From the NCBI GenBank assembly GCA_004556165.1, contig SFIR01000009.1:1-63499 (forward strand): 63,499 bases of DNA, read 5' to 3'. The stretch is from Clostridiales bacterium. Its GTDB lineage: Bacteria > Bacillota > Clostridia > Christensenellales > CAG-138. Positions 50,546-57,575 of this stretch are shown one piece after another (position 1 is the first letter of the stretch; every line of letters begins with the position of its first letter). Made by a program: the position numbers and the translations under genes. Below the pieces are notes generated by a model, which was given only the letters and a program-made list of their open reading frames with translations, made no database searches and had not been told where the DNA came from.

Positions 50546-51898
50546 ATGGCAGTATTAACAGCAAATTTGACGAGCACGGTGGAAACCCTGCTCGAAAACA
50601 AACGCTATAACAGCGTAAAGGATATACTTGTAACGCTGAATGAAGTAGATATAGCAGCGATACTTGATGATCAGCCGCCTCAAAGGCAGATCATTCTGTT
50701 CCGTTTGCTCCCAAAGGAATTGGCAGCGGATGTATTTGTTGAGATGGAGCATGAATCAAAGGAGCTCCTTATCAATGCTTTTTCCGACAGCGAGCTTTCC
50801 GATCTCGTCAGCGAGCTGTATCTTGACGATGCGGCCGACATCGTCGAGGAAATGCCCGCGAATGTTGTAAAGCGTATTCTTCGTCAGGCGGACCCTCAGA
50901 CCCGTAAAAAGATCAATGAACTTCTGAATTACCCTGAGGACAGTGCCGGCTCCCTCATGACGCCGGATTTTGTTGACCTTTCTCCAAATCTGACGGCAGG
51001 GGAGGCGCTCAATGCGATACGCAGAAGGGGAGTGGATAAAGAAACCATTGATATCTGCTATGTAGTTGAAAAACGCAAGTTGCTCGGCGAAATATCCCTC
51101 CGTACCTTGGTGCTTGCCGACAGTTCGGCGCAGGTATCGGAGCTCATGGATGAGAATGTGATTTCTGCGAATACCCATGATGATATTGAAAACGCAGCCG
51201 AGAAATTTGCCCGTTACGGATTAACCGCAATGCCGGTAGTTGACGGAGAAAACCGATTGGTCGGTATTATAACCGTTGATGACGCTATTGATGTTATGCG
51301 TGAAGAAACAACCGAGGATATTGAAAAGATGGCGGCAGTGACCCCTGCGGATAAATCGTACACCAAGCTGACCGTATTCGATATCTATAAGAACCGCATA
51401 CCTTGGCTGATGCTTATGATGATCTCGGCAGTGTTTACTCAGTTGATCATCGGAAAATTCGAGGCAGCGCTCGCAGCACAGATCGTCCTGACTTCGTTCA
51501 TACCAATGCTCATGGATACGGGCGGCAATTCAGGCAGCCAAGCATCCGTAACCATTATCCGCAGCCTGTCTCTGGGTGAAGTGCAATTCTCCGATATATT
51601 CAGAGTTATTTGGAAGGAAATACGCGTTGCCGTACTCTGCGGCGCGAGCCTTGCAGCGGTCAGCTTCGCTAAGCTAATGCTCATTGACCGCGTCGGCTTG
51701 ATGGTAGCGCTGACCGTAAGCCTAACTTTAATAGTTACCGTTGCCATAGCCAAATTCGTCGGTTGCTCGCTGCCGCTTATCGTCAAGAAGATCGGTCTCG
51801 ATCCTGCGGTCATGGCGAGCCCGATAATCACTACCCTTGTTGATGCGATAGCGCTTCTGGTCTATTTCGGCCTTGCAACTTCGCTTCTGGGGATATAA
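50546..51898 (+). CDS. mgtE: magnesium transporter MgtE
   Basis: 450 aa. Mg2+ channel that gates by Mg2+ binding to its cytoplasmic domain. N domain (1-120; LLPKELAADVFVEME), tandem CBS domains (about 130-260; SLMTPDF, MPVVDGENRLVGIITVDDAI), plug helix, then five membrane helices with the selectivity segment PMLMDTGGNSGSQ and AxxSPxxTT-like PIITTLVDAIALL. Start uncertain: ATG 50546 has only a weak GAGAA; ATG 50507 or TTG 50528 are alternatives in frame. Confidence 0.94.
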   Translation: MAVLTANLTSTVETLLENKRYNSVKDILVTLNEVDIAAILDDQPPQRQIILFRLLPKELAADVFVEMEHESKELLINAFSDSELSDLVSELYLDDAADIVEEMPANVVKRILRQADPQTRKKINELLNYPEDSAGSLMTPDFVDLSPNLTAGEALNAIRRRGVDKETIDICYVVEKRKLLGEISLRTLVLADSSAQVSELMDENVISANTHDDIENAAEKFARYGLTAMPVVDGENRLVGIITVDDAIDVMREETTEDIEKMAAVTPADKSYTKLTVFDIYKNRIPWLMLMMISAVFTQLIIGKFEAALAAQIVLTSFIPMLMDTGGNSGSQASVTIIRSLSLGEVQFSDIFRVIWKEIRVAVLCGASLAAVSFAKLMLIDRVGLMVALTVSLTLIVTVAIAKFVGCSLPLIVKKIGLDPAVMASPIITTLVDAIALLVYFGLATSLLGI

Positions 51899-51914
51899 CT
51901 TTATGCAAATAGCA

Positions 51915-51947
51915 GGGGGAGCGGCAATACCGTTCCCCCAATAAAAA
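51915..51947 (+). terminator. weak terminator-like hairpin after mgtE
   Basis: GGGGGAGCGG / CCGTTCCCCC stem; the following AATAAAAA lacks a T run, so terminator function is uncertain. Confidence 0.45.
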
Positions 51948-51997
51948 TGCCTTTCTCGCGAAAAACACCATTGAATTTAAATATACAAAATTCCCTA

Positions 51998-52026
51998 TTG
52001 CTTTTAGCCAAACGCTGTATTATAAT
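51998..52026 (+). promoter_or_regulatory. promoter of tRNA-Ala
   Basis: TTGCTT (51998-52003), 17-bp spacer, TATAAT (52021-52026). Confidence 0.8.
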
Positions 52027-53910
52027 TCACATGTTGCAAAGCTGAGTTTTGCGGCACCAAACGGAATATGGGGCATTAGCACAGATGGTAGCGCGCAACG
52101 TTCGCATCGTTGAGGTCAGGGGTTCGAATCCCCTATGCTCCACCATAAGGTCCTTACTCGAACTATTCGGATTAAAAAAATCCGATTCGTTCGAGTAAGG
52201 ATTTTTATTTTGCCCTAAATTTGGGCCGCATCCAAAGAAATCATGGATGTGGCCCTTTGCTTTGTCGGCGAGTCCGTCTACGGCTTCCGGCTTGCGTTTT
52301 AGTGCGGTGTTGATTTGCGAGAGATCTTCTTTAATCGGATCAAGGATTTGATCGTAAGGAGCTTTAAAAGTGAGCTTTACTCCAAATTCATCCTCCGGCC
52401 CATTACTAATATAGAATTTCTCGAATATAGCCTGATTCATCAACTTTTTTATAGTGTCGCTGGCGTTACGGTATGCCTCGCCGCAGTTTTCCACGATGTC
52501 CAACACCATATCAAGATTTGCACTTATCTGTTCAAAGGTTATATTATGCAAGTCGATTTCGTGGTCAATGGCTGCGAGCTCTTTCGCAATTTTCTGCTGC
52601 TCAGTTTTCATAAGATCAAGGGGGATTGCATCACTGTAGTGTGCCTCAAGCAGTTTCTTTCGCTTGTTTTCCAGCGCAGCTTTTTGCCCTTTGAGTCCGT
52701 CAAGCTCACTTTCGTATTTCCGCTTTTCGTCGGCGATAACCTTTTGTAGGTATGTTTCAATGAGAATTCGTACTTTAGTTGGAAGCTGATAAGAGTCGTA
52801 AATCTTCTCAATCTCTTTTTCTACGACATCTATCAGAACCGCTTTGGTCTTACAGTCTCTCCGGCGTTTGCTGTGTCTGCCATTGCATACAAAGTATGGG
52901 TAGACGGTTCCGTCTTTCTTCTTTTCATTACTGACAATCAAGCGTTCGCCGCAATATGCACAGTAGACACTGCCCTTTAGGAAATGCGGGTGTTTCAGAT
53001 TCCGCTCGCCGTTGACGCGAGATGCGAGAATGGACTGAACTTTATCCCAGGTTTCAGTATCGATCAATGCCTCATGAGCCCCTTTGTATTCGATCCCCTT
53101 ATATGTAACGACGCCTTTATAGTATGGATTGACCATTACTTTATGGAGCGTTTTGAGGGTAATCGGCTGCGATGGTATTCTTGGTGTAGATCGAGTGTTG
53201 AGACCACAGGCAGCTAAATGCTCTGCCAAGTCCGCCACCGTCCAATTTCCTGTGGCATATTCTTCAAAGGCGAGCTTTATCAGAGGAGCCCTTTCCGGAT
53301 CGAGGATCACGGTTCGTTCCTCGCGGCCCTTATCGTCGACAAGTCTGACGTTTTGGTATCCAATAGGAGCTTTGCTGACTGTGCCGCCGCTCTTCACCTT
53401 TTCCCCAAGACCTTTTTTAACTTCGGTCGCGAGATTCTGTGAGTAAAATTCGGCAATGGAACTCATAATGCCATGCAGAAGCATACCGGCAGGAGTATCG
53501 TCGATACTTTCAGACGCGGATACAAGTTGAACGCCGCATTCACGCAATGTGCGCATAATGTCGCTGTCGTCGTCACGATTACGGGCGAGGCGATCGACCT
53601 TATGTACAATTACGTAATCTACGCGGTCTGCGTTCTCTTTGACATATTCGAGCATTGCCTGAAGCTGAGGGCGGTCAGCAGATTTAGCTGATGCGCCTCG
53701 GTCGACGAACTCCTTGCCAACTATTGCGCCCATCGACATGGCTTTTTTCTTGTTGGCTTCACGCTGAGCGGGGATTGAAAAACCTTCGTCGTGCCCGCCA
53801 CCGCGTTCAGCTTGTCCGCGAGTCGATACACGGAGATATGATACTGCGAATTTCGGTGTCATGGAGTCCAATAGGACTTGCGCCGTATTTGCTAATGTGG
53901 TTGTGCTCAT
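52027..53910 (-). CDS. large serine recombinase (element integrase)
   Basis: 627 codons. Resolvase domain (20-165) with the nucleophile Ser29 in YLRVSTRGQ, and VDRLARNRDD; recombinase domain (about 190-300; APIGYQ, YYKGVVTYKG); zinc ribbon CAYCG...FVCNGRHSKRRRDC (near 320-365); coiled coil (about 400-460). ATG 53910 follows GGAAGGAGG. Oddity: from about residue 589 the protein (MVEHRGFEPLTSTMRTLRA) is the antisense translation of tRNA-Ala, and the last residues come from chromosomal DNA beyond it. The stretch just before crosses the tRNA terminator hairpin. The natural functional end is probably near residue 550; the tail depends on the integration site. Confidence 0.93.
   Translation of the reverse strand: MSTTTLANTAQVLLDSMTPKFAVSYLRVSTRGQAERGGGHDEGFSIPAQREANKKKAMSMGAIVGKEFVDRGASAKSADRPQLQAMLEYVKENADRVDYVIVHKVDRLARNRDDDSDIMRTLRECGVQLVSASESIDDTPAGMLLHGIMSSIAEFYSQNLATEVKKGLGEKVKSGGTVSKAPIGYQNVRLVDDKGREERTVILDPERAPLIKLAFEEYATGNWTVADLAEHLAACGLNTRSTPRIPSQPITLKTLHKVMVNPYYKGVVTYKGIEYKGAHEALIDTETWDKVQSILASRVNGERNLKHPHFLKGSVYCAYCGERLIVSNEKKKDGTVYPYFVCNGRHSKRRRDCKTKAVLIDVVEKEIEKIYDSYQLPTKVRILIETYLQKVIADEKRKYESELDGLKGQKAALENKRKKLLEAHYSDAIPLDLMKTEQQKIAKELAAIDHEIDLHNITFEQISANLDMVLDIVENCGEAYRNASDTIKKLMNQAIFEKFYISNGPEDEFGVKLTFKAPYDQILDPIKEDLSQINTALKRKPEAVDGLADKAKGHIHDFFGCGPNLGQNKNPYSNESDFFNPNSSSKDLMVEHRGFEPLTSTMRTLRATICANAPYSVWCRKTQLCNM
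52070..52145 (+). tRNA. tRNA-Ala (anticodon CGC), element insertion site
   Basis: 76 nt, acceptor GGGGCAT/ATGCTCC, anticodon loop TTCGCAT (CGC, reads GCG), T-arm GGGGTTCGAATCCCC, encoded CCA. Mobile-element DNA begins directly after its 3' end, and the recombinase frame runs antisense through it, so its 3' part is the likely attachment site. Confidence 0.95.
52149..52211 (+). terminator. terminator of tRNA-Ala, inside the recombinase frame
   Basis: CCTTACTCGAAC / GTTCGAGTAAGG (12-bp perfect) enclosing CGGATT / AATCCG, then ATTTTTATTTT. It lies inside the antisense recombinase reading frame. Because it is downstream of the tRNA's 3' end, it was brought in by the element. Confidence 0.85.
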
Positions 53911-54020
53911 AAAGCGTTACCTCCTTCCATAGGTAGTCATCGCATGATAGCTCTCTTTCGAGAAGAAAGCCAGTCTTTCTGCGAAGAATTAATAGTTTAT
54001 TATCTTGTTCAGTTTTCCTT

Positions 54021-54049
54021 AAAAGGGCCAGTCCCAGCAAGGGCTGGCC
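54021..54049 (-). terminator. terminator hairpin after DUF4314 gene copy 1
   Basis: GGCCAGCCC...GGG-A-CTGGCC on the minus strand followed by CTTTT. Nearly identical in sequence to the hairpin at 55238-55266 after the second DUF4314 gene. Confidence 0.7.
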
Positions 54050-54062
54050 TGAGTATGGATTA

Positions 54063-54296
54063 TTATATAATCCGAAAAACATCATCCTCATAAATCAGCC
54101 CGAGCGATATACCGCAGTCCCAATCAACGAGGATTGTTCCCTGCGCATCAACAGACGCAACAGTTCCCTTATCGCCAGATCTCAGCTCAGTTCTGCAAGG
54201 ATCATATAATGACTCCAGTTCAACTCGGGTTCCTTCCGGATATCTTTCGCGCAGGTGACGAATAAAAGCCTGAGTATAAACTCTGCCATAATACAT
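54063..54296 (-). CDS. DUF4314 protein, copy 1
   Basis: 77 aa. The DUF4314 core is clear: HLRERYPEGTRVELESLYDPCRTELRSGDKGTVASVDAQGTILVDWDCGISLGLIYEDD. This is a small SH3-like beta-barrel type sequence (rule-like GxxGTV...VDWDxG) found in Firmicute mobile elements; function unknown. ATG 54296 after AAAGGAGG. About half its residues match copy 2 (55289-55522). Confidence 0.85.
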   Translation of the reverse strand: MYYGRVYTQAFIRHLRERYPEGTRVELESLYDPCRTELRSGDKGTVASVDAQGTILVDWDCGISLGLIYEDDVFRII

Positions 54297-54343
54297 AGTG
54301 AACACCTCCTTTCTATCGTTGCTATCGCATGGTGACTTTTTTA

Positions 54344-55120
54344 TTAGTTGCATGAGTCTGACACTATCTGCTTAACCCTGTCGCCAAAGTAAAATGCTTC
54401 ACTTTCGACAAGCTGAGAACGGTAACCAGCATAGTCATCCTTTGAATCGATGTAATGTCCGTTGTTGTATTTATATAGGTGGTTCTTGCCATTTCGGTAG
54501 CTGGCCTTCATTTCCTGATAGGCGTGCCACATTTCATGTGCCAGTACTCCCATCCGCTGACAGTAATGATCCGGAATGTTACTTTCATATATCCTGACAG
54601 TGTTGGTTTTTGCCGTGTATTTTCCTCTGGCAGTCTCGTCGACTTCTGGTTCGACGTATATGAGTTTGGGTGGTTTCTTAATGCCCAGCACCTCAACCAG
54701 CAGTACGAAGAATAGATGGTCACCTTCTTTGTTGCCTCTTTTATAGGCGGCAATGATCTGGGTCAGATCAGATTGCCTGATTCCATCCAGGTAAGGATCG
54801 CATGCTTGTCTGACCGCTCTGTTGTCAGGCGAATATACTTCAGCCTTATTTACGGCACGTTCATTTGCTTGGATTTCCTGCTGATATGACCGGTATTCGG
54901 GGCTTTTGATAAAATCCTCATCAAGCCAGTGTAAAGGCTGTTCCGCATAGACCTGAGCGTCCGGCGCTACGGCCAGCGGATTATCCATGAGCTCAATTCG
55001 CCGCATACGAAACTGATGCAGTCCATATGCTGATCCAAATATCTCAGGATGAACATACATAAGCCTTGCGCGTCTGGCTGGAAACTTGTAAACAATTGAA
55101 TCCAATCTGTCTGCCGACAC
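54344..55120 (-). CDS. HExxH metallopeptidase-like protein, N-terminal frame uncertain
   Basis: 258 codons from the GTG at 55120. A zinc-protease motif is present, GVLAHEMWHAYQEMK (HEMWH near residue 195), with a downstream Glu in SQLVESEAFYFGDRV that could be the third ligand (gluzincin-like, as in ImmA/IrrE- or SprT-like element proteins). Residues around 55-190 are helical, charged. GTG 55120 has no ribosome site; ATG 55060 has only AAGG. The strong ribosome site lies upstream of another frame (55044-55211), which overlaps this one; a single-base shift would join them. It may be a frameshifted gene, a programmed shift, or coupled translation. Confidence 0.65.
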   Translation of the reverse strand: MSADRLDSIVYKFPARRARLMYVHPEIFGSAYGLHQFRMRRIELMDNPLAVAPDAQVYAEQPLHWLDEDFIKSPEYRSYQQEIQANERAVNKAEVYSPDNRAVRQACDPYLDGIRQSDLTQIIAAYKRGNKEGDHLFFVLLVEVLGIKKPPKLIYVEPEVDETARGKYTAKTNTVRIYESNIPDHYCQRMGVLAHEMWHAYQEMKASYRNGKNHLYKYNNGHYIDSKDDYAGYRSQLVESEAFYFGDRVKQIVSDSCN

Positions 55121-55211
55121 GAATAATTTCCGCGCAGAAGAATCTATCTATCTCCTTATTGAGTTGATCGCATTCTTTCTGGCGATTAGTAGCTTCAGCA
55201 GAAGCAATCAC
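55044..55211 (-). CDS. 55-aa ORF overlapping the metallopeptidase start (possible true N-terminus)
   Basis: GTG 55211 follows the strong site AAAGGAGGGGG. It encodes MIASAEATNRQKECDQLNKEIDRFFCAEIIRV and then 23 residues overlapping the metallopeptidase frame in another register. The first 32 residues are well-behaved helical protein and would continue naturally into SADRLDSIVYKF of the next frame with a +1 shift near 55120. Either a separate tiny gene or the broken 5' end of the metallopeptidase gene. Confidence 0.5.
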   Translation of the reverse strand: MIASAEATNRQKECDQLNKEIDRFFCAEIIRVGRQIGFNCLQVSSQTRKAYVCSS

Positions 55212-55237
55212 GTCGCCCCCTCCTTTCGCAATTCTTG

Positions 55238-55266
55238 AAAAAGGCCAGTCCCAGCCGGGGCTGGCC
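55238..55266 (-). terminator. terminator hairpin after DUF4314 gene copy 2
   Basis: Minus strand GGCCAGCCCCGGCTGGGACTGGCC followed by TTTTTC. Shares GGCCAG...GCTGGGACTGGCC with the hairpin at 54021-54049, so gene and terminator were duplicated together. Confidence 0.75.
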
Positions 55267-55288
55267 TCTAAAGTTGGCATGATACTGC

Positions 55289-55522
55289 TTACAGTTTCCG
55301 GATATAATCCTCGCCGTAGACAACGCCGAGACCGGAGCCGCAATCCCAGTCGACGAACACGGTTCCCGTGCCATCAACGAAATTGACGGTTCCCTGATCA
55401 CCGGGCTTCAGCTTGCGGTTGTAAGGATCATTCATAGAGATCAGTTCCACGCGGGTTCCTTTCGGGAACCGCTCGCGCAGCTGACTTACAAGATGAGAGT
55501 CAGGAATTCTGTACTTGATCAT
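55289..55522 (-). CDS. DUF4314 protein, copy 2
   Basis: 77 aa: QLRERFPKGTRVELISMNDPYNRKLKPGDQGTVNFVDGTGTVFVDWDCGSGLGVVYGEDY. Same length and fold signature as copy 1. ATG 55522 has GGAGG upstream and lies 23 bp inside the preceding gene, so translation is coupled. A longer frame upstream of this ATG belongs to the other gene's shadow. Confidence 0.88.
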   Translation of the reverse strand: MIKYRIPDSHLVSQLRERFPKGTRVELISMNDPYNRKLKPGDQGTVNFVDGTGTVFVDWDCGSGLGVVYGEDYIRKL

Positions 55523-56237
55523 GAGGTACCTCCATTTCTTCGGTCGTATCAGAATGTTCGGCTTCTTTGGCTTTTTCCGGCGCGTGTCCAGCCTTCCAGC
55601 TGCAGTTGCCGGATAAGTTGCGAAGCAGGATTTTTCTGGCCTGTTTGTACTCGTCTCCGACGAATCCGAGACGGACAAGGAACAAACGCATGGCATACTT
55701 GAGATTGTCCTGCGGCTTTTCTACATCAGAGACGTATTTCTGCTTCTTAGCAGTTTCGGCTAATGAGGAAACCAGCTGCATGTAGGCTTGCGCTTCTCCG
55801 TCCACGCCCGTGATATGAAACCACGGGAAGTAGATTTTCTCGTCGTCGACTTCAATTTGAAGTCTGTGCGTTTTCAGCGCGGCCCGCAGGATCGTATCCT
55901 TGGACTTTACGAGATTGCGCAGGCGATTCAGGACCGGATCGTCGTACATGCTTCTTGGAAGAGAGATAATGTACAGGTCCAAAGTGGTGGATGTGGGCGT
56001 AAAGCCCCGCTCCATCAGGTTCTGAATCAACTGTTCGGCAATCTCCGTCGTAACGCAGTCCGGACACATAACTGTGCCGTTGCGGTCTACGATGTAGTTC
56101 CCGATATGATACGAGAACGACGGAGCTCCCTGGTATTTGGGCTCCCACAGGAGAATTTCTCCAAGGGCCTGAACCAGTTCCTTGCGTCGGTCGCCGGTTA
56201 CGTCGTAATAGAGAATCGGCGCTTGATCGTTCATCAT
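55500..56237 (-). CDS. element protein sharing its C-terminal module with the amidoligase
   Basis: 245 aa, no known name that I can assign with certainty; similar proteins in Clostridial elements are often labelled virulence-related. N-terminal two thirds (1-150) unrecognised: PILYYDVTGDRRKELVQALGEIL, CPDCVTTEIAEQLIQNLMERGF. Residues 178-225 (NLKYAMRLFLVRLGFVGDEYKQARKILLRNLSGNCSWKAG) align with the C-terminus of the amidoligase (57576). ATG 56237 (or 56234) overlaps the stop of the preceding gene by 4 bp. Confidence 0.7.
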   Translation of the reverse strand: MMNDQAPILYYDVTGDRRKELVQALGEILLWEPKYQGAPSFSYHIGNYIVDRNGTVMCPDCVTTEIAEQLIQNLMERGFTPTSTTLDLYIISLPRSMYDDPVLNRLRNLVKSKDTILRAALKTHRLQIEVDDEKIYFPWFHITGVDGEAQAYMQLVSSLAETAKKQKYVSDVEKPQDNLKYAMRLFLVRLGFVGDEYKQARKILLRNLSGNCSWKAGHAPEKAKEAEHSDTTEEMEVPHDQVQNS

Positions 56238-56491
56238 TCTTTTTCCCTCCAGTCTATTTCATGTACTAAAATGCGCAGAGCCGTTTCAGCGGCCTCGTTT
56301 GTGGGGCGGATATCCCAGCCCCGATCAAAACTAGCAACAATCTCGTCGCTGATCTTGAGCATGAGCTTGGAGATCCGGCCTCCATCTATGCCGTACTTGC
56401 TGGGCTGTTCATAACACTTCATCCAGTAGTGAACGGATACTATGGGAGAATCTTTACCCTTCTGTATGCCGATGACACCTTCATGCCACAT
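56234..56491 (-). CDS. small element protein of unknown function
   Basis: 85 aa: begins MWHEGVIGIQKGKDSPIVSVHYWMKCYEQPSKYGI, then GGRISKLMLKISDE and ALRILVHEID. Soluble, compact alpha/beta. ATG 56491 has AAAGGAG upstream; the longer frame is rejected because the upstream part lacks a start with a ribosome site. No function known. Confidence 0.7.
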   Translation of the reverse strand: MWHEGVIGIQKGKDSPIVSVHYWMKCYEQPSKYGIDGGRISKLMLKISDEIVASFDRGWDIRPTNEAAETALRILVHEIDWREKE

Positions 56492-56516
56492 AGCTACTCC
56501 TTTCTGCCCAGAGGGG

Positions 56517-56678
56517 CTATCTTTGGATTTGTACGAGTGCAGAGATCTTGATTCTGTAGTCCTGATCGCCTGCAGTAAAGTAGGCGTATCCGTCACAGAA
56601 ATCTATGGTTCTGCCGAGTTCGTCATCCGTCAGCGTTACGGAAACGATGCCGATTTCGTCACGATATATCACGGGCAT
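56517..56678 (-). CDS. 53-aa element protein
   Basis: ATG 56678 with AAGGAA upstream; begins MPVIYRDEIGIVSVTLTDDE, continues FCDGYAYFTAGDQDYRIKI and stops at 56517. Compact beta-rich sequence. Its start overlaps the end of the preceding gene by 10 bp and its stop is 26 bp before the next start, so it fits the operon. Function unknown. Confidence 0.6.
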   Translation of the reverse strand: MPVIYRDEIGIVSVTLTDDELGRTIDFCDGYAYFTAGDQDYRIKISALVQIQR

Positions 56679-56887
56679 GGGGAGATTCCTTCTGTTCCGG
56701 GATCATCGTCATCCTCGCAGTCACATTCATCACTCAGATCGAGACAAATAGCAAGTGCATATTTGATGGAGTTCAGAATGCCGGTTCTGCGTCGGTAGAC
56801 AGTGTAGTAACTGACAAACTTTGAGATTTCGGACTCCGGCAGAATACCGGAGCCCGACAGGAACTTACTCACAATCTTCTTGATCAT
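56669..56887 (-). CDS. 72-aa element protein
   Basis: Begins MIKKIVSKFLSGSGILPESEISKF, followed by YYTVYRRRTGILNSIKYALAICL and an acidic tail (DLSDECDCEDDDDPG). ATG 56887 with GGAGG 9 bp upstream; overlaps the DUF5049 gene by 23 bp. No recognised domain. Confidence 0.6.
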   Translation of the reverse strand: MIKKIVSKFLSGSGILPESEISKFVSYYTVYRRRTGILNSIKYALAICLDLSDECDCEDDDDPGTEGISPCP

Positions 56888-57083
56888 CGGAGTCATCCTC
56901 CATAGGAGCCTCGCCGGTCATAATGAAATGCCAGTATTCCCGGCTATTGTCCTCGAGGTAGATCACAAGCTCATAGTAGCCTTCGCGATTTGCGATCCAC
57001 TGCACGGTACGAGTATCGAGCATGTTGGTTTCGCCGGAGTCGCGGATAGCAAGGATCTGTTCCTTAATCTTTCTGGTCATCAT
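56865..57083 (-). CDS. DUF5049 protein
   Basis: 72 aa. KIKEQILAIRDSGETNMLDTRTVQWIANREGYYELVIYLEDNSREYWHFIMTGEAP matches the DUF5049 pattern found in Firmicute conjugative elements and phages. Acidic tail. Function unknown. Starts 1 bp after the cyclotransferase gene's stop region; AAAGGAGG lies at its 5' end inside that gene. Confidence 0.8.
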   Translation of the reverse strand: MMTRKIKEQILAIRDSGETNMLDTRTVQWIANREGYYELVIYLEDNSREYWHFIMTGEAPMEDDSDDQEDCE

Positions 57084-57084
57084 G

Positions 57085-57543
57085 TCAAATGTCCTCCTTT
57101 TTCATGTTGGCAATTACGGATTGCTCCAGCAGATCTGGCGAAAAGCCAGCATTAATATAGCCGGTGCGAATCGTGTCATAGTAGACGTCGGATGGATTTC
57201 CGTAGGCTAAGTCGTCGGCATTCATGATGTAAATCATGGCCAGACGAATTACTTTCTCAATTCGAACAAGCATCATTTCCTTGCGGTAAAGCCGGGGGTA
57301 GCCCTCGTAGGTATCTAGAGACGCCTCGTCCTTCGGCATGATTTCCCATACAAGTATGGGAACCCTATGGCCAACGGAAGGCTCTACAGTAGCAACAGAA
57401 AAGTTGTTATCTCCTTTGAAGCGCAGTCGCCAATCTTCCAACTCTGCCGTGCCAACAACCTTTGCGGTCGGGCAGCGTCTGGCCATCTGTTCGATGTTCA
57501 TATTGGAGCCATAGGCGATGTACAATCTGGGTTTCTGATCCAT
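57085..57543 (-). CDS. gamma-glutamylcyclotransferase-like protein (GGCT/AIG2 fold)
   Basis: 152 aa. The GGCT signature YIAYGSNMN is at residues 8-16, with the central strand VPILVWEIMPKDEASLDTYEGYPRLYRK carrying the catalytic Glu region (DTYEGYP). The family releases 5-oxoproline from gamma-glutamyl amines or cyclises related amide products. Directly downstream of the amidoligase in the same operon (32 bp), a pairing known for these two families; together they may make and remove an amide or peptide mark. Confidence 0.88.
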   Translation of the reverse strand: MDQKPRLYIAYGSNMNIEQMARRCPTAKVVGTAELEDWRLRFKGDNNFSVATVEPSVGHRVPILVWEIMPKDEASLDTYEGYPRLYRKEMMLVRIEKVIRLAMIYIMNADDLAYGNPSDVYYDTIRTGYINAGFSPDLLEQSVIANMKKEDI

Positions 57544-57575
57544 GTTGATTCCTCCTTCATAAGTGTTGGGGATAA

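Noticed and set aside
55788..56414. 208-codon plus-strand frame in the mobile element
   Set aside because: Opposes two minus-strand genes of a tight operon; no start signal.
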